From positions 76,400,300 to 76,464,299 of the forward strand of contig CM049314.1 in assembly GCA_026874595.1 (NCBI GenBank): a DNA stretch of 64,000 bases, given 5' to 3'. Made by a program: the position numbers and the translations under genes. Shown in pieces: positions 1 through 11,575 of the stretch. The notes beneath the pieces were generated by a model, which was given only the letters and a program-made list of their open reading frames with translations, did not search any database and was not told the DNA's origin. Positions within the stretch are counted from its first letter, which is position 1. Each line of letters opens with the position of its first letter. The DNA comes from Sipunculus nudus. Lineage: Eukaryota; Annelida; Sipuncula; Golfingiida; Sipunculidae.

Positions 1-708
1 AGGGCAAGCTATCAGAATATTAGAGCGTAATTAACAGGGATTTATGCATGATAATGGTTTTATAATTAAACAATGTACATATAACGGAATATGTGTGGTG
101 ACACACCACATGTACACCACAAGAAGAATGTAACAAAGTCTTAATGTAAAAACAAAATAATTAAAGGCAAATAAATCATCAAATCTTCTAGAAAGTGTTT
201 CTTATCTAAAACATCACATTCTTTTGTAAGTTATTTCTATGGGTTTTTCCATTTAAATGTGGAGATAAGAAACGTTTGAACGTATCAGCGGGGAGTCACT
301 CCCAAGGCAACACTGGAAAAACTGTTTAAAAAAATAATTGACATTGTTGTTTGTTATCCCACATTAAGGTTTCTTATAATTTGACCTTGATGACCTTCAT
401 TAAAGCGTATCTTCGGACAAACTAAATCCCTTTAAGATCTTATAAGATAATACAGACAGAGTAAACGGTTGAAGTGTTTCTAACGGAACTTTATATGGTA
501 TAAATGATTAAATTTAGAGATTATTTCGTCCGGAAAACTGACCAGAAGTTGGCATATATTCCAGCCTTCACCAGGAGCTTGTAGCAGCCATCAAATGAAG
601 GATGGGACGATCAACTCATATATTTTAGCATAATTGACTTTGGTAACTTAACGTGTACCCAAAACCGCCATGCTGTTTGATGAGAGGAAGGTTTGTCCTT
701 TTACTTAC
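1..708. other. 3' flank / intron of the cysteine-rich gene, no exon seen
   Basis: AT-rich sequence. The exon at 709-801 ends in a good donor (GTAAGT on the minus strand), so this stretch should be intron and the gene should continue left of the window. No further cysteine-rich exon with flanking splice sites was found here. Confidence 0.5.
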
Positions 709-801
709 CAACACAAGTACCGTCAGAGTTTACAATATATCCAGCTTCACATGCTGTGCAACCCGTTCCATCCGCACAGTTTCCAGTACAGCGAGCACAA
801 G
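709..801 (-). CDS. Cysteine-rich module exon 6 (last in window)
   Basis: Acceptor CTTTTAG, donor GTAAGTAA, 31 codons, phase 1-1. Pattern C-AR-C-TGN-C ... C-TA-C ... TCV. The strong donor shows that the gene continues beyond the left edge. Confidence 0.85.
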
Positions 802-3800
802 CTAAAAGAAGATAAATGTGCAGTACAATGAGTAAAATCCCTATAACCCGTTTAATCCGAATTGTTTACTTTCGTACTGAAGCATTCTCATTGGGTACTT
901 CTAATTATACTGCGACTGGAGTTTCCTAATTAGCTACCTTAAATCACATTAAGTCTGACTTTTTTAATTAGTTCCCTATTTTAAATAAAATGAGACAGAA
1001 GCTTTCCAGTTAGCTACCTCTTATCACACTAACACTGAACCTTTCTAATTAGTAACCTCTTTTAAATACAATGAGACTGTAGTTTTCTAATCATTCAACC
1101 CACATATGATTTTACTCTGAAATGGTCTCTAAGTCATTCGCACCTTAACTTTGCAATCAGTCATACTGATTTATAATACTGACTATCAAATGATAAAATA
1201 AGCGTTAGTCACGGAGATATTTTCCAGTGACGATACTATAAATCAGCCTTCTTGTGTGCCATGACTGCATATTGCAAAACAATAAATAAATACGTACACA
1301 AACATCCGGACCCAGCGGAGTTCACAAAGTAACCGCTAGAGCATTTTGTGCAAGTGTTTCCATCAGCGCAGGTTTTGCAGTTAGAGACACATTCTGTAAA
1401 AAATAAACTTAGTAAATTCTCCATTTTATAAGCTAAACAAAAACAACTATTCTAACTTATATGATCCTCAAAAGTGTAACGAAATTTTAACTCCAAGCAG
1501 GTACTCACGCTGGCAAGCGTTGTTATTGTCGAGGTAGAAAGTATCTTTGCAGGTCCAGCAAGATGAACTGTCAGGGCAGGTAGCGCACCCTGCAGGGCAC
1601 TCTGAAAACCAATCAGCAAAGATTATTATTTTTAGGTGAATTGAATTGTAGCTCTTAAAATAGCGGTATAATAAGACATGTACAACATAAAGTCGATTTT
1701 CTTTGAAACGAGGGAACCAACATGTTTCACAGTTATTGTAGCCGTAACAAGTGTATTCTTAACTGACGAAGTTTGATAATCTACTTCCAGGGTAAGGATA
1801 CCCACGGTAAACATCCAGGGTAAACTTATTTGCAGAAATAAAAAGCCAAGCAAATGCTAACTGATATTCGTCTTAAAAATCCGTGAAATATTTTAAACCA
1901 TTGTGGAAAAGTTTGAATATCTCAAAATTTGTATCTCTTATTCTGCCGAAACGAATTTGTAATTTGGGCATATTGGTTGGATCAGTTTATCTCCATTTCA
2001 ATAGTTGAGCCGATGTTTTAGCGTGTAATTTCGTTATCTTGCACAGTGCTGACCTACACCTGATTTTCACTTGATACTGAATTCTGTCTTAATTGTCAAT
2101 ATGTTACTACACCGTATTCCATATTACCCTCAGATCTTGCTGTTGTTTGTTTGCTTCCAGTAATGGCAAAGCGATTGCAAAATTCTAGTTAAGAGGTATT
2201 AAACAGGTATTGAAAATTGTTCATGGGTTGCCGAAATATGATTTTTTTTGCCCGAATTTATTTTCAGTATTATTTCGAGTAAAATCCTCTTTTTTAACTT
2301 GTTCAAATCATCAAGTAATAACACATGATTCTACATAATCAAATAATATTCAGTTATTTCCCCGTTTTGGGTGAACCGGAACAGGAAATGAGCTTCAGTT
2401 ATCTACCATAGCTCGCGGAATCCATATGCAATGGTATTTTAATGTTATGTCAAAATATACATACGCTGACATGCGTTTCCGGCTGTCTTCAGATGGTAGG
2501 AAGGGCTACATTGGCTACAGTCACCACCATAGGTTCCCATGCTGCATGTCCCACAGTGTCCTGGGCAGCCTTAAACCAAACACACTTGTGAATATAATAT
2601 GGTATTTAAAATTATGGAATTCGATGTTTTTATATCTGGATACAGGAATGCTTATAACCAACATATTTTTTTTGTATTTCTATCACAAGGGACAAAGGAG
2701 CAAACATCCAACTTTGGAATAGATAGTTTAACAGGCAGTATATGCATTTCAAACGGTACAGGGAAATTCGTACCCAGAACTAAAATTGAGTAAACAAATA
2801 ACTTATTTATATGTTATAAACATTACATGGTTCATTCAGGAATAGACGATTTTTTTAGTATTCAAAACCTTTTTCTCGGTCAGTTATGGCGCTTATTTTG
2901 TTACGGGGTGCCATAAATGCGGACCGAACTGTCTCGCTCGTGAAGCTTGCTTTTCTAGCGTTGCGATTGGGACGCCGGACTTGTGCGCCACCGATCTGGG
3001 TTCGACTCCCGGATCGGCCTAGGATTTTCCCCTCATTTATTTGTCTTCGTAACAAAATGGGGGCTCGTCCAACGTGACGGTAAACTTTGTGGCCCAGGGA
3101 ACAAGCTCACCAAAGTGTGACTCCTGGGACAATTAATCTTGTTCTGATAGCAGAAGGCTCTCAAGAAGGGGTGTGTAACGGGGTGACAAAAAAGCGAACC
3201 GAACTGTCTCGCTAGTGAAGCTTGCTTTTCCGAGTTGTTCGCCACCAACATGGGTTCGAATCCGGGATCGGCCCAATGTTTTCCCCTGAGCAATTTGTCT
3301 TCATAACAATTTATAATATTTTCTTCATATACAATTAGATCATTATATATGAATGTGAAAATGAAAGATTTATTGCTGTATTTGCATTGATTTATCTTCA
3401 ACGTTTAAGTCTATAATACAAAAGGGGATTAATCTATATACAATCAAGAAATTTGAAATAGAACAAATATAGGATACCAGCATAAAGGTAGAAGAAATAA
3501 AAAACACATACGGAGACAGTCCTTGGTGGAGGCTGTCGTGTTCATATAGAAGGTCGGAGCACATTCTGTACAGGTGGTTGTACCGTCAGAGTTCTCAGAG
3601 CACACGTTACAGTTGTTTGCGCAATCTGTGAAAGCAAACCAGAAATGATAAGTCGCATTTTGGATGACAAACTCGGCAAAACCCGTCGTAGAACCTGATT
3701 TTTCAATAAAGACTGGGATTTGAAGAAATAGGTCTAAGAGAAAAGGTCTGAAATCGTGACGTAAATATCTCAAGCCATATTGTAACCACGCCAGCTGATC

Positions 3801-5622
3801 TAATTATTACACAAAATAAAACATGCTCATAGCGAATCTTCCATCTAGGATTACAAAAATATGCTCAGAGCGCAGTTTACTTTCGGACATTTCCCTTTTA
3901 ATATTCACCTGTACTTCCTCAAACAAATAATAGCTGAAAATTGAAAAGATGATTTTCATTGTTATATTGGTAAAGAACATCTATTATAATGTACAGTTCA
4001 TTAATGATTACATGAGATAACATGGGAAGGTGCAAATCTTTCAAATGTATGTTTCTTGGGTTTAAAAATAGTTCTATTTGCAAAGATGCATATCTTTTCC
4101 ATGTCAGTCTCTTGGATCTCCAAAGGTACCATTTACTGTAGCACTGTAAATCAGATGGATATGATGCTAAAAAAGGCATCATTTAATCTGTACATCACTT
4201 TATGACAGTCGGAATACTTGTGTTGCAAGTAAGGGCACGTAATGATTAGCTCATTCAGTTGCATATAAAGTAAAGAAATATTCGATGCGCAACCGGAGCA
4301 ACTGTTGCAAGTTAAATAAAAAATGACCGATCTCAATTAAAACCCGGACAGGTGAGGACATATCCAGATACAACAAAATGCAGCTATAAAATAACTTTCT
4401 GTGGTTATTAGTGATTTTTGTCTTTAAAGTAATGACTGAACTGTGAAATTCGACACTGAAGGGCCTCCTTAGCTTTAAATTATTTCTTATTCTTTGTATG
4501 AGCAAAACAACACCCAAATTATTGTTCTCGGCTAACTATTTTAAACCCTGACACCCATTTTACTATATTGTTCCTTTCAGATAACCCTGAGATCGGCTGA
4601 GTTAGAAAGGATATTAAATAAATTACACAGAAAATATACTCACTCAAGCATTCACTCTGGTCAGATTTCAAAACTTTCCCTGTCTGGCATGATGTGCAAA
4701 CCATGGCAGGGTTGACGCAGTCATTGCAGTTGGTGATGTCGCTGCAAGCTATATGCATCATACGGAAACGTATCGATAATACTAGTGTACATCAACATAC
4801 CATAAAGTTAGTAAATTTTATTTTCCCAATATATTATGTAATGCAGAAATTTTACAATATATGTAACAATGGAAAAGATAAAACTCTTTTAATATATGAT
4901 CATTAATTACTTACATTCTTTAAATAAACATGATTAAAATTTTTTCCTGATAATGTAGAAAATTGTGTTAAATATGTAACAGTGGCAATTATCTTCTCTA
5001 CACAAGCAGTGTGATTAATAGCAGAACAAGGTTATTTTATGTGAAAGATCAATTAATAGTCATTTTATCAACAAAAAAGCGACGTGAACAAATAACTATC
5101 ATCGTTTTGCTTTTACAGCCGGTGTGTATAGATTACAATATATATATTAATTATAAGTATCTGTTATAAGTTACTTACCTGCCTCGATACCTGAATGAAT
5201 AAATGAGAATACGTGATGAGAAAATATACCATGATGAATTCAAATTAGAAACACTAAATTTTATTTTAAATAGGTCTCAGACATTTCCAACAGTTACCTT
5301 ATCTTTCACTTACAGTTATCCTCTTGTCGTGGGAAGTTAAAAGAAAAATGACTTAAAATCACATTTAAAAAAAAAACAGCACTTTTGAAATGAAGGAATC
5401 TTACTGATTTTGATTATATGTTGTTAAACATGTTGACAATTAAAACACTGCGTTTTAAAAATGACAGTCTATGCTCCTCAACACAACTACTTTTACGACC
5501 TGACGAGGACATACTATATTCCTTATTACAGTGTGATGCAACTTAATTAAACATCAAATTGAACTACCTTTCCACGTGACCGCAGCCACCAAAAGGAAGG
5601 CTCCCAGAGCGAGGACCTTCAT
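709..5622 (-). CDS. Secreted cysteine-rich (furin-like/EGF-like) repeat protein, 5' part of a multi-exon gene
   Basis: Coding exons, in transcription order: 5568-5622, 5179-5190, 4644-4748, 3512-3625, 2465-2569, 1509-1601, 1298-1393 and 709-801. All internal introns are GT-AG and all are phase 1, so the exons join into one frame of about 224 residues with no stop. Residues 1-18 form a signal peptide (MKVLALGAFLLVAAVTWK). Each later exon of 31-38 codons encodes one small module with a recurrent pattern, roughly C-x3-C-x2-C ... C-x2-C ... C, as in furin-like and growth-factor-receptor cysteine repeats. The product is probably secreted, or the ectodomain of a receptor if a membrane segment lies off the left edge. 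Ligand and function are unknown. Reference pipelines often name such molluscan proteins after PCSK5-like or multiple-EGF proteins because of the repeats alone. No protease or kinase domain is visible in the window. Confidence 0.85.
1298..1393 (-). CDS. Cysteine-rich module exon 5
   Basis: Acceptor TTTTTTACAG, donor GTACGTAT, 32 codons, phase 1-1. Pattern C-VSN-C-KT-C ... C-TK-C ... GCL. Confidence 0.85.
1509..1601 (-). CDS. Cysteine-rich module exon 4
   Basis: Acceptor TTTTCAG, donor GTGAGTAC, 31 codons, phase 1-1. Pattern C-PAG-C-AT-C ... C-WT-C ... ACQ. Confidence 0.85.
2465..2569 (-). CDS. Cysteine-rich module exon 3
   Basis: Acceptor GGTTTAAG, donor GTATGTAT, 35 codons, phase 1-1. The module reads C-PGH-C-GT-C ... 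C-SQ-C ... ACQ. No long open frame marks this exon. It was recognised from the repeat pattern and splice sites on the minus strand. Confidence 0.8.
2905..3060 (+). mobile_element. tRNA-derived SINE copy 1
   Basis: A conserved block GCGGACCGAACTGTCTCGCT is followed by a tRNA-like region with a B-box-like GGTTCGACTCCCGG and a tail CATTTATTTGTCTTCGTAAC. The same architecture recurs at 3190-3310 and 20757-20902. It lies in an intron of the cysteine-rich gene. Confidence 0.7.
3190..3310 (+). mobile_element. tRNA-derived SINE copy 2 (internally shortened)
   Basis: The block CGAACCGAACTGTCTCGCTA and a degenerate B box (GGTTCGAATCCGGGATCGGC) are followed by the same TTTGTCTTCATAAC tail. The central tRNA-like portion is shorter than in copy 1. 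Both are preceded by GTAACGGGGTG or a close variant, suggesting a tandem or dimeric insertion. Confidence 0.65.
3512..3625 (-). CDS. Cysteine-rich module exon 2
   Basis: Acceptor TTTCACAG, donor GTATGTG, 38 codons, phase 1-1. The module has C-ANN-C-NV-C, then C-TE-C, then a final DCL. An N-glycosylation sequon (NTT) is present. Confidence 0.85.
4644..4748 (-). CDS. Cysteine-rich module exon 1
   Basis: Acceptor ATAG, donor GTGAGTAT, 35 codons, phase 1-1. It begins A-C-S-D-I-T-N-C-N-D-C and has a CTSC pair later, then a final C before the donor. Confidence 0.8.
5179..5190 (-). CDS. 12-nt microexon of the cysteine-rich gene
   Basis: A pyrimidine-rich acceptor ending TTCATTCAG precedes GTATCGAGGCAG, which is followed by the strong donor GTAAGTAA. 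It is phase 1 on both sides and encodes G-I-E-A together with the flanking bases. Skipping it keeps the frame. I-E-A followed by A-C fits the -3/-1 rule for signal peptidase, so the microexon may supply the cleavage site. Confidence 0.7.
5568..5622 (-). CDS. Coding exon 1 (signal peptide) of the cysteine-rich gene
   Basis: The acceptor TTTGACAG precedes GAAA-ATG. The ATG is at 5622-5620 and the exon ends AAAG before donor GTAGTT. It encodes 18 codons plus one base: a basic start (MK) and a hydrophobic core LALGAFLLVAAV. The AAA just before the ATG is a favourable start context. Confidence 0.85.
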
Positions 5623-5714
5623 TTTCCTGTCAAAACAAATAAGCCACTGTGAGAACATCGCCTTAAGTTCAGAACGTGGTTCTAGTATTTGATATTTATA
5701 TTATAAGGACATCA

Positions 5715-5925
5715 CCTGAAGTGGACAAACAGCTCTGTTTGACAGAGCTCTGTCAAATTATGCAAAATTTTGTATTCGTCAGATGATTGACGCTTTACAA
5801 TGTTTAAGGTCACCTGATTGGTTGCTCCTTAGTCCCATGCTTATGTTTATTCATTGAATGAATATGCGATTAAGGTCGCATAGAGTCCATGGATAGGTCA
5901 ATTGACGACCTATTGAAACAGGTCA
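5715..5925 (+). repeat. Dispersed ~200-bp repeat, copy A
   Basis: It shares long stretches with 32945-33125, for example CACCTGATTGGTTGCTC / AACCTGATTGGTTGCTC and GAATATGCGATTAA followed by CATGGATAGGTCAATTGA. It lies in the first intron of the cysteine-rich gene. Family unknown. Confidence 0.7.
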
Positions 5926-6816
5926 AGAATCAGAGTTCACTTTGGTCAAACTGATCTGCTTATCTTAACAGCAGAGTCAATTTTATAAAATCCACAATTT
6001 TAACCAAATGATAGAAATAGGTTTTAGATATGGTCGTTATCACGTTCTGATCCTCGCTGTTCTCAAGCAAATCTCACGGATTGGCTGATTCGAGAATATG
6101 ACAAAATATGACTTTAGAAGAGGATATCGTGCTTTTTGTACGTATACTCTTTAAATATACTCTGATACAACTGAAAATCGTGAATTCCTTTAAAAATGTA
6201 CAATTATGAAAATTATAATAAATGCTCCACACTTTTTTTTTAGAAGTGTGATGTTGAATGGAACGTAAAGTGAATGCAGACTTCAATGAAAATAACAGTA
6301 TGAATTTTATAAGTTACGAACATTTTGTGCAACTTATTAAAGGGCTAGGACAAATAAGTTATTTATGACAAGTAAATGAATGAATGAAATATGCATGCTT
6401 TGTGAAATACAGGATTGTTATCAGAACGTGTGGTAAATGGAAACACACGATGCCTAAATAAAACATACACTTGAATAGGTGAGTGTGTGTGTGTGTGTGT
6501 GGGTTGTTGGGTGAGTGAAAGGTCGGAAGAGTTCATAGAGATTCGGTGTGGAGCCGAGGAGTACACAACGCTACTGAAGTGTATCACTTTTCATTTACAT
6601 TTTGATATAGTGTTAAAATAAAAAATAAAATAAAAATAAAAAAAATAGTGCATACCCGTCCCAATATAACTCAGAAAATGGAAATTAAATCTATTGAACA
6701 AAAAAATTATCTTTGGATAAAGAAAACGTTGGTTGATACGACTGTTATACGTTGATTAATACAATCATAAAGTTTGAGAGAGTCTCTACTGGTTACATAC
6801 GTGGATTTGATCCTAC

Positions 6817-6886
6817 CTCTGTCTTGTATCACTCGTCTCCCTCGTTTCTTCTTCAGGTGCTCCTCTGACGCGAAACTTGGACTGCT
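6817..6886 (-). other. Probable noncoding first exon (5' UTR) of the cysteine-rich gene
   Basis: On the minus strand a transcript starting ~30 bases below the TATA box would run to GACAGAG and the donor GTAGGATC at 6816. It contains no ATG in a useful frame. It would splice over 5627-6816 to the acceptor just before the signal-peptide exon. The 5' end is estimated from TATA spacing only. Confidence 0.55.
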
Positions 6887-6908
6887 CGTAATATGAGGGA
6901 GCGAGGGG

Positions 6909-6916
6909 TTTTTATA
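6909..6916 (-). promoter_or_regulatory. TATA box (TATAAAAA) of the cysteine-rich gene
   Basis: TATAAAAA on the minus strand is followed by a relatively GC-rich leader and, about 95 bases on, a good splice donor. This is the expected spacing for a core promoter driving the noncoding first exon. Confidence 0.5.
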
Positions 6917-7429
6917 ACAAAGTCACATAGTAACTAGCTAAATATTTGGTATAATTCGCAGGTGATTGTGTTAAATTATTGGAACACTGCTGTTGGATAG
7001 TAACGGGCAGTATGGAGGGGTCGGCTCCGATTAAACTAGCCATTTGTGACCACTGGTTCCTGGTAACACGGTAAAATAGTAATTACCTAGGTGTCTCAGC
7101 TTATGTTGCCTCCCCGTCTTTTAATAACTCGTCTTTGTCCACGTGTATTGTTATTAATGGACTGGGGAACATGAGCGGTAAATCGCACAACGGAACGACC
7201 ACTCCATGACAACCGCCTTTTGATTTAGTAACCAAGTGTTGTACCTTTGGTGCTTTTACAACGTTCCAGTGTGGCCGTCAGTTATAATACTTACGTACTT
7301 ACATATGTTTGTACACCTCAGTCAATTTAAGTACCAAAGGTTTTATAACCCACATATATTTTACATGAGTACAATATTTTTTTAATATATAAATATATAT
7401 ATATACTTATATTATATTGTAGTATAGCC

Positions 7430-7545
7430 GTGTTAGTCTGTAGAAGAAGCGTAGGCAAATATAAAGAGTAACGCCTTTTAAATAGAGGATAATGTGTGTT
7501 ATTAAACAAGTTAGTCTATCTAAAAGGCGTCACTCTTTATCTTTA
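7430..7545. repeat. Hairpin-forming dispersed repeat fragment
   Basis: The arms ATAAAGAGTAACGCCTTTTA and TAAAAGGCGTCACTCTTTAT are inverted over a ~40-base loop. The segment begins with ATAGCCGTGTTAGTCTGTAG, which resembles a motif of repeats common in several animal genomes. Class not determined. Confidence 0.5.
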
Positions 7546-7849
7546 CGAATATGAATTTAATATATATATATATAAAATATAAATGCGTGTGGCTTTGTAT
7601 ACACAAATATATATGAATGTGTGTGTTGTGTATATAATCGGAAGCTGTTTTTAATTTCAGTTTTAACCAGGGAGTTTAACTGGATATTTAAAAAAAAATG
7701 TTCAATTTTCATTTTTATTTCGCAAAATAATTATAATAAAAAAAATTATTTTTCGATGTGATTTGCATATTTGTCAGTGGGAGTTACATTTTTCTTCTAC
7801 AACAGTCAAAACTAAAGTCTGCATCTTTAACATCCCTACTGGAAGGATG

Positions 7850-7925
7850 TTTGTGTGTCTGCATGGGTGTAGGTTGTGTGTCTGCATGTGTGTAGGTTGT
7901 GTGTCTGCATGTGTGTAGGTATGTA
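7850..7925 (+). repeat. Minisatellite, ~21-bp unit
   Basis: About three copies of GTGTCTGCATGTGTGTAGGTT in tandem. Confidence 0.75.
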
Positions 7926-8067
7926 TTATAATGGGAGAAAGCTTTAAAAATAGTGAATTTATCATATACCAATAGGTTCTGCAAGTAAACCCCTGTTGTA
8001 TATGCATGGATATCTTTTATAACAAGTACTACAAATTCTACACCCCACACACACACATACACACACA

Positions 8068-8109
<42 letters not shown>

Positions 8110-8110
8110 C
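8068..8110. repeat. (GA)n microsatellite
   Basis: AGAGAGAG run directly after a (CA)n-rich stretch. Confidence 0.85.
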
Positions 8111-9451
8111 TATGTTCTATTTATAATATGCCAATACTTTTAATATTGTATCCACATAATTATTAAAAATTCCATTAATTACGAGTCTAATCAGTTTGCT
8201 TTTAACACACACATCCACACCCTCGCACACACGCGATGATCATTGCAGATTACAGCTTGTTTTAGGTATGGATACCTTTACTAGGTGATTCTTATATGTG
8301 CTATGCACAATCCGTGCTATATACTTTCGTTTCAAAGTTGTGGACAGCGTGATATATTTGGAAATGTGCACTTGAAATTATGGATATTGCATATCTAAAA
8401 TTTAAGGTTTTGTTCTCGTCGGAGATTAAAAAACTAGATTTATGTTAAAGTGTAAATAATTGAATTACATCCATATCAGTGCTATACTACACTCAATCGG
8501 ATCTAAGTCTTTTAATTCGAATGAGTTCTCACCTTACGCATAATGCTGTATTTCTGTTTAATATATATATAATATATATATAAATATTCATATTTTCATT
8601 CATAATATCCATACTACGCTAATAAGCTAAATATACAAACTGGATATTGACTGGTATTGGTAATGGTTAAACCTTTAAATTAAAATGCCTCTGTCTCCGA
8701 ATACTCTGTATTCCCTATAGGTCAAGGTGGGCTCCAGGGACCGTATCATACGCTGGTGGCGCACGTCAACATGTTCAGTTCTAAAATTCCATAACAAAAC
8801 ACCCTGACTCGGCGGATAAATGGCAGCATATTTGTCTGTAGCACAAGGTATATTATAGTATATTTGAGTTAAAGTATTGGACCGCTAAGGTTTTGTTGGT
8901 AAATTGTATGTAAATTGAGTGACAAGTGTTGATTGGACCAGCCACGTGTAACCGCTCATACATAGAAACACGGGATTGATAGTAATTATGTATTATCATA
9001 GCGTGTATTAAATCCAGTGCTTTGAGTATGTGCAATACGTTGCCCGCTGTGGTCCAAGAACCATTACGACAATTGTCAGCGAAGGAGCAGACGTTGCCTG
9101 ACAATAGCCAGTGTTTGTGCGGTGTAAATTCGCGTCCGATCCTGCTTTACCTTTAGAGAGCTGTTAAATGAACCTATAAATATGTATTATTTAAGTAATT
9201 CATTTTAGTGATTTGCCTGGTTTGCTCCTTTTGTGATAATAAAATATTATATAATATAATATTAAATCTCGATTAATGTAAAACTTTTTTTTTTAATTTT
9301 GATACTATTGTTATTATTTTTTTTTTAAACGCCGAATCAAGAAATTCTTTGCATATGATCATTCATACACAGCCAAAAGTAAAATAGCTGAGAAGGATAA
9401 TGATGCTAATTTTTAGTTCATTATTTATAAGGATAATATCATAATTATTAA

Positions 9452-9455
<4 letters not shown>

Positions 9456-9483
<28 letters not shown>

Positions 9484-9560
9484 CCTCTTTTTGTGCAAGC
9501 ATTATGTCATGTATTCCTATATATCAGACAACCTTATTCCTACACTCGCAGATATATATT

Positions 9561-9606
<46 letters not shown>

Positions 9607-10271
9607 GGGGGTTTTAAATATATATAAATTAAGCATATATAGACATTCATATATATATATATATATATATAATGTAGCATGTAGAATAATATCCTGAACT
9701 ATACATATGTATACACGAATATGAATATTATTTATGGACTTTATGATTTTGATTACGTTGAGAAATACACATATGCTCAAATACTAAGCAAGTGAACCTT
9801 TGAAAAAATGTAAGAATAACGAATATATGGAACATTATACGTTATTTTAATGGAATGTGAAAGTTTTGAGATTATTTGAATTAAGGTGTAAATTTCTTCT
9901 ATTTTTCTCACTTGCCCATCTGTCTGTGTCAAAGCCGGGCAGTTCATAGACAAGCAGGTATGCTCAGGCGTATCTTATGTAATGATTAAGTTCATGCAGC
10001 AGTATACAGCAGTATACCATGTTCCATTATATAGTTAGCAAACATGTAAAGCATTATGAACTGGTTTTGAACAGTCCATGATACAGTTAAATATTGGCTA
10101 AACATAAATTTAGAAAACCGTAAATAATAATAATAATAATAATAATAGTAATAACAATAATAATATTATAATAATAATAATATAATAATAGAATAATGAT
10201 ATAATAATATAATATTATATAATATGTTATTGGTATGATATATATATATATATTATATAAATTAATATTAT

Positions 10272-10332
<61 letters not shown>
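9456..10332. repeat. Cluster of (AT)n and (TAA)n microsatellites
   Basis: (AT)n at about 9456-9483, 9565-9604, 9648-9671 and 10277-10332, and (TAA/AAT)n at about 10123-10215. Frames rich in Tyr-Ile from these tracts are not genes. Confidence 0.9.
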
Positions 10333-10334
<2 letters not shown>

Positions 10335-10960
10335 GCAGTATCGATTTTACTCATAAGTATACTCGTATTTGTGCAGATATATAAAGAGTTGTCTTAAAAT
10401 ATAAACACAAAGCCAAATTTACTTGTATAAACGTACATACATGCATATATTTATGTATGTATGTATGTATGTATGTAAATATTGTACAACAACCATGATA
10501 ACAACAGCCGAGCCAGAGCAGAAATATTCAAAGGATTTGAGTGGTGAGTGCGCATGCGCGGACGTGTCGTCTCTTGTCAAAGAGCAGCACGAGTCTTCTC
10601 ATGGGGCTGACTAAGATACTAGTAACTAAGCAACCTGACAACGCTCAGCCAATACACATCCTCAACCCTTTTCCAGTCTAAACGTTTACACCATTCTCAG
10701 TCTCTTTGTTTTCATTTGTTATGAAAATGAAGCCGTCTTAATAACCATGCAATCACTTCCTGAAATCCTGGATTCGCAACAGACTGGCTTACAATCAACC
10801 CATAGCGTTTAAAAAAATTTTACTGTATCAAAACTCGGAATATAAATTGAGTCAACATCTAAGGCGCTACTTTTAGTCGGAAAGTTGAATTGCGATATTG
10901 TGACATCCGAAACAGATTTTAACAATGTCCGGCTGTGCACCCGGCTACCACCCATGGACC

Positions 10961-10961
<1 letters not shown>

Positions 10962-11010
<49 letters not shown>
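10962..11010. repeat. (CA)n microsatellite
   Basis: An uninterrupted (CA) run of about 24 units. A separate (AT)n tract follows at 11059-11091. Confidence 0.95.
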
Positions 11011-11011
<1 letters not shown>

Positions 11012-11053
11012 TTAGCTGGAATTGAAAGAACTACACAGTTTAATGATAAATAA

Positions 11054-11097
<44 letters not shown>

Positions 11098-11575
11098 CTA
11101 TAAAAAGGCATATCATTTTATCTTTACCGACACGTCGGTAATAGACTATAACATGGCTATATCATTAAAATATATATATAGCAATTTTGCAGATGGATTT
11201 GATTCAGGTATGCACTTGAAAACGCGAATTACTGTCCATTTGAGGTGTCTAAAGTAATTTTATATCAATTACAGGCCTGTTACTCACGCAGGGATAAGAG
11301 ACCGTTGGCTACAAAGGAGCCATGTTCTCTTGATTTCTATATCTGTGTAGAATTATTGGACCAAGAGTCACACTCAGTCTGTTTTTTTTTCATTTTAATA
11401 TTTATAATTTAAAGTTTTTATTTTATTTATGATTAACTTTTTTACGGGAAAATCTACTTAAGATTGTGATAGATTTATCATTAACCCCCCCCCCCCCCTT
11501 TTTATTGTCATGGTCAATTTTTTTTAATGTCTTAGTTTTGTATATTTAAGGAGAAACTTGAATAATATTATCTTT

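Larger units (their letters stand above)
6917..9455. other. Gene-poor AT-rich sequence
   Basis: No coding exon could be supported. It contains short microsatellites, a hairpin at 7430-7545, a 21-bp minisatellite near 7850 and a (GA)n run near 8070. Confidence 0.4.

Noticed and set aside
9491-9780. Open frames rich in Tyr-Ile on both strands
   Set aside because: They are read-through of (AT)n tracts; the same effect occurs near 16819, 40520 and 42874.
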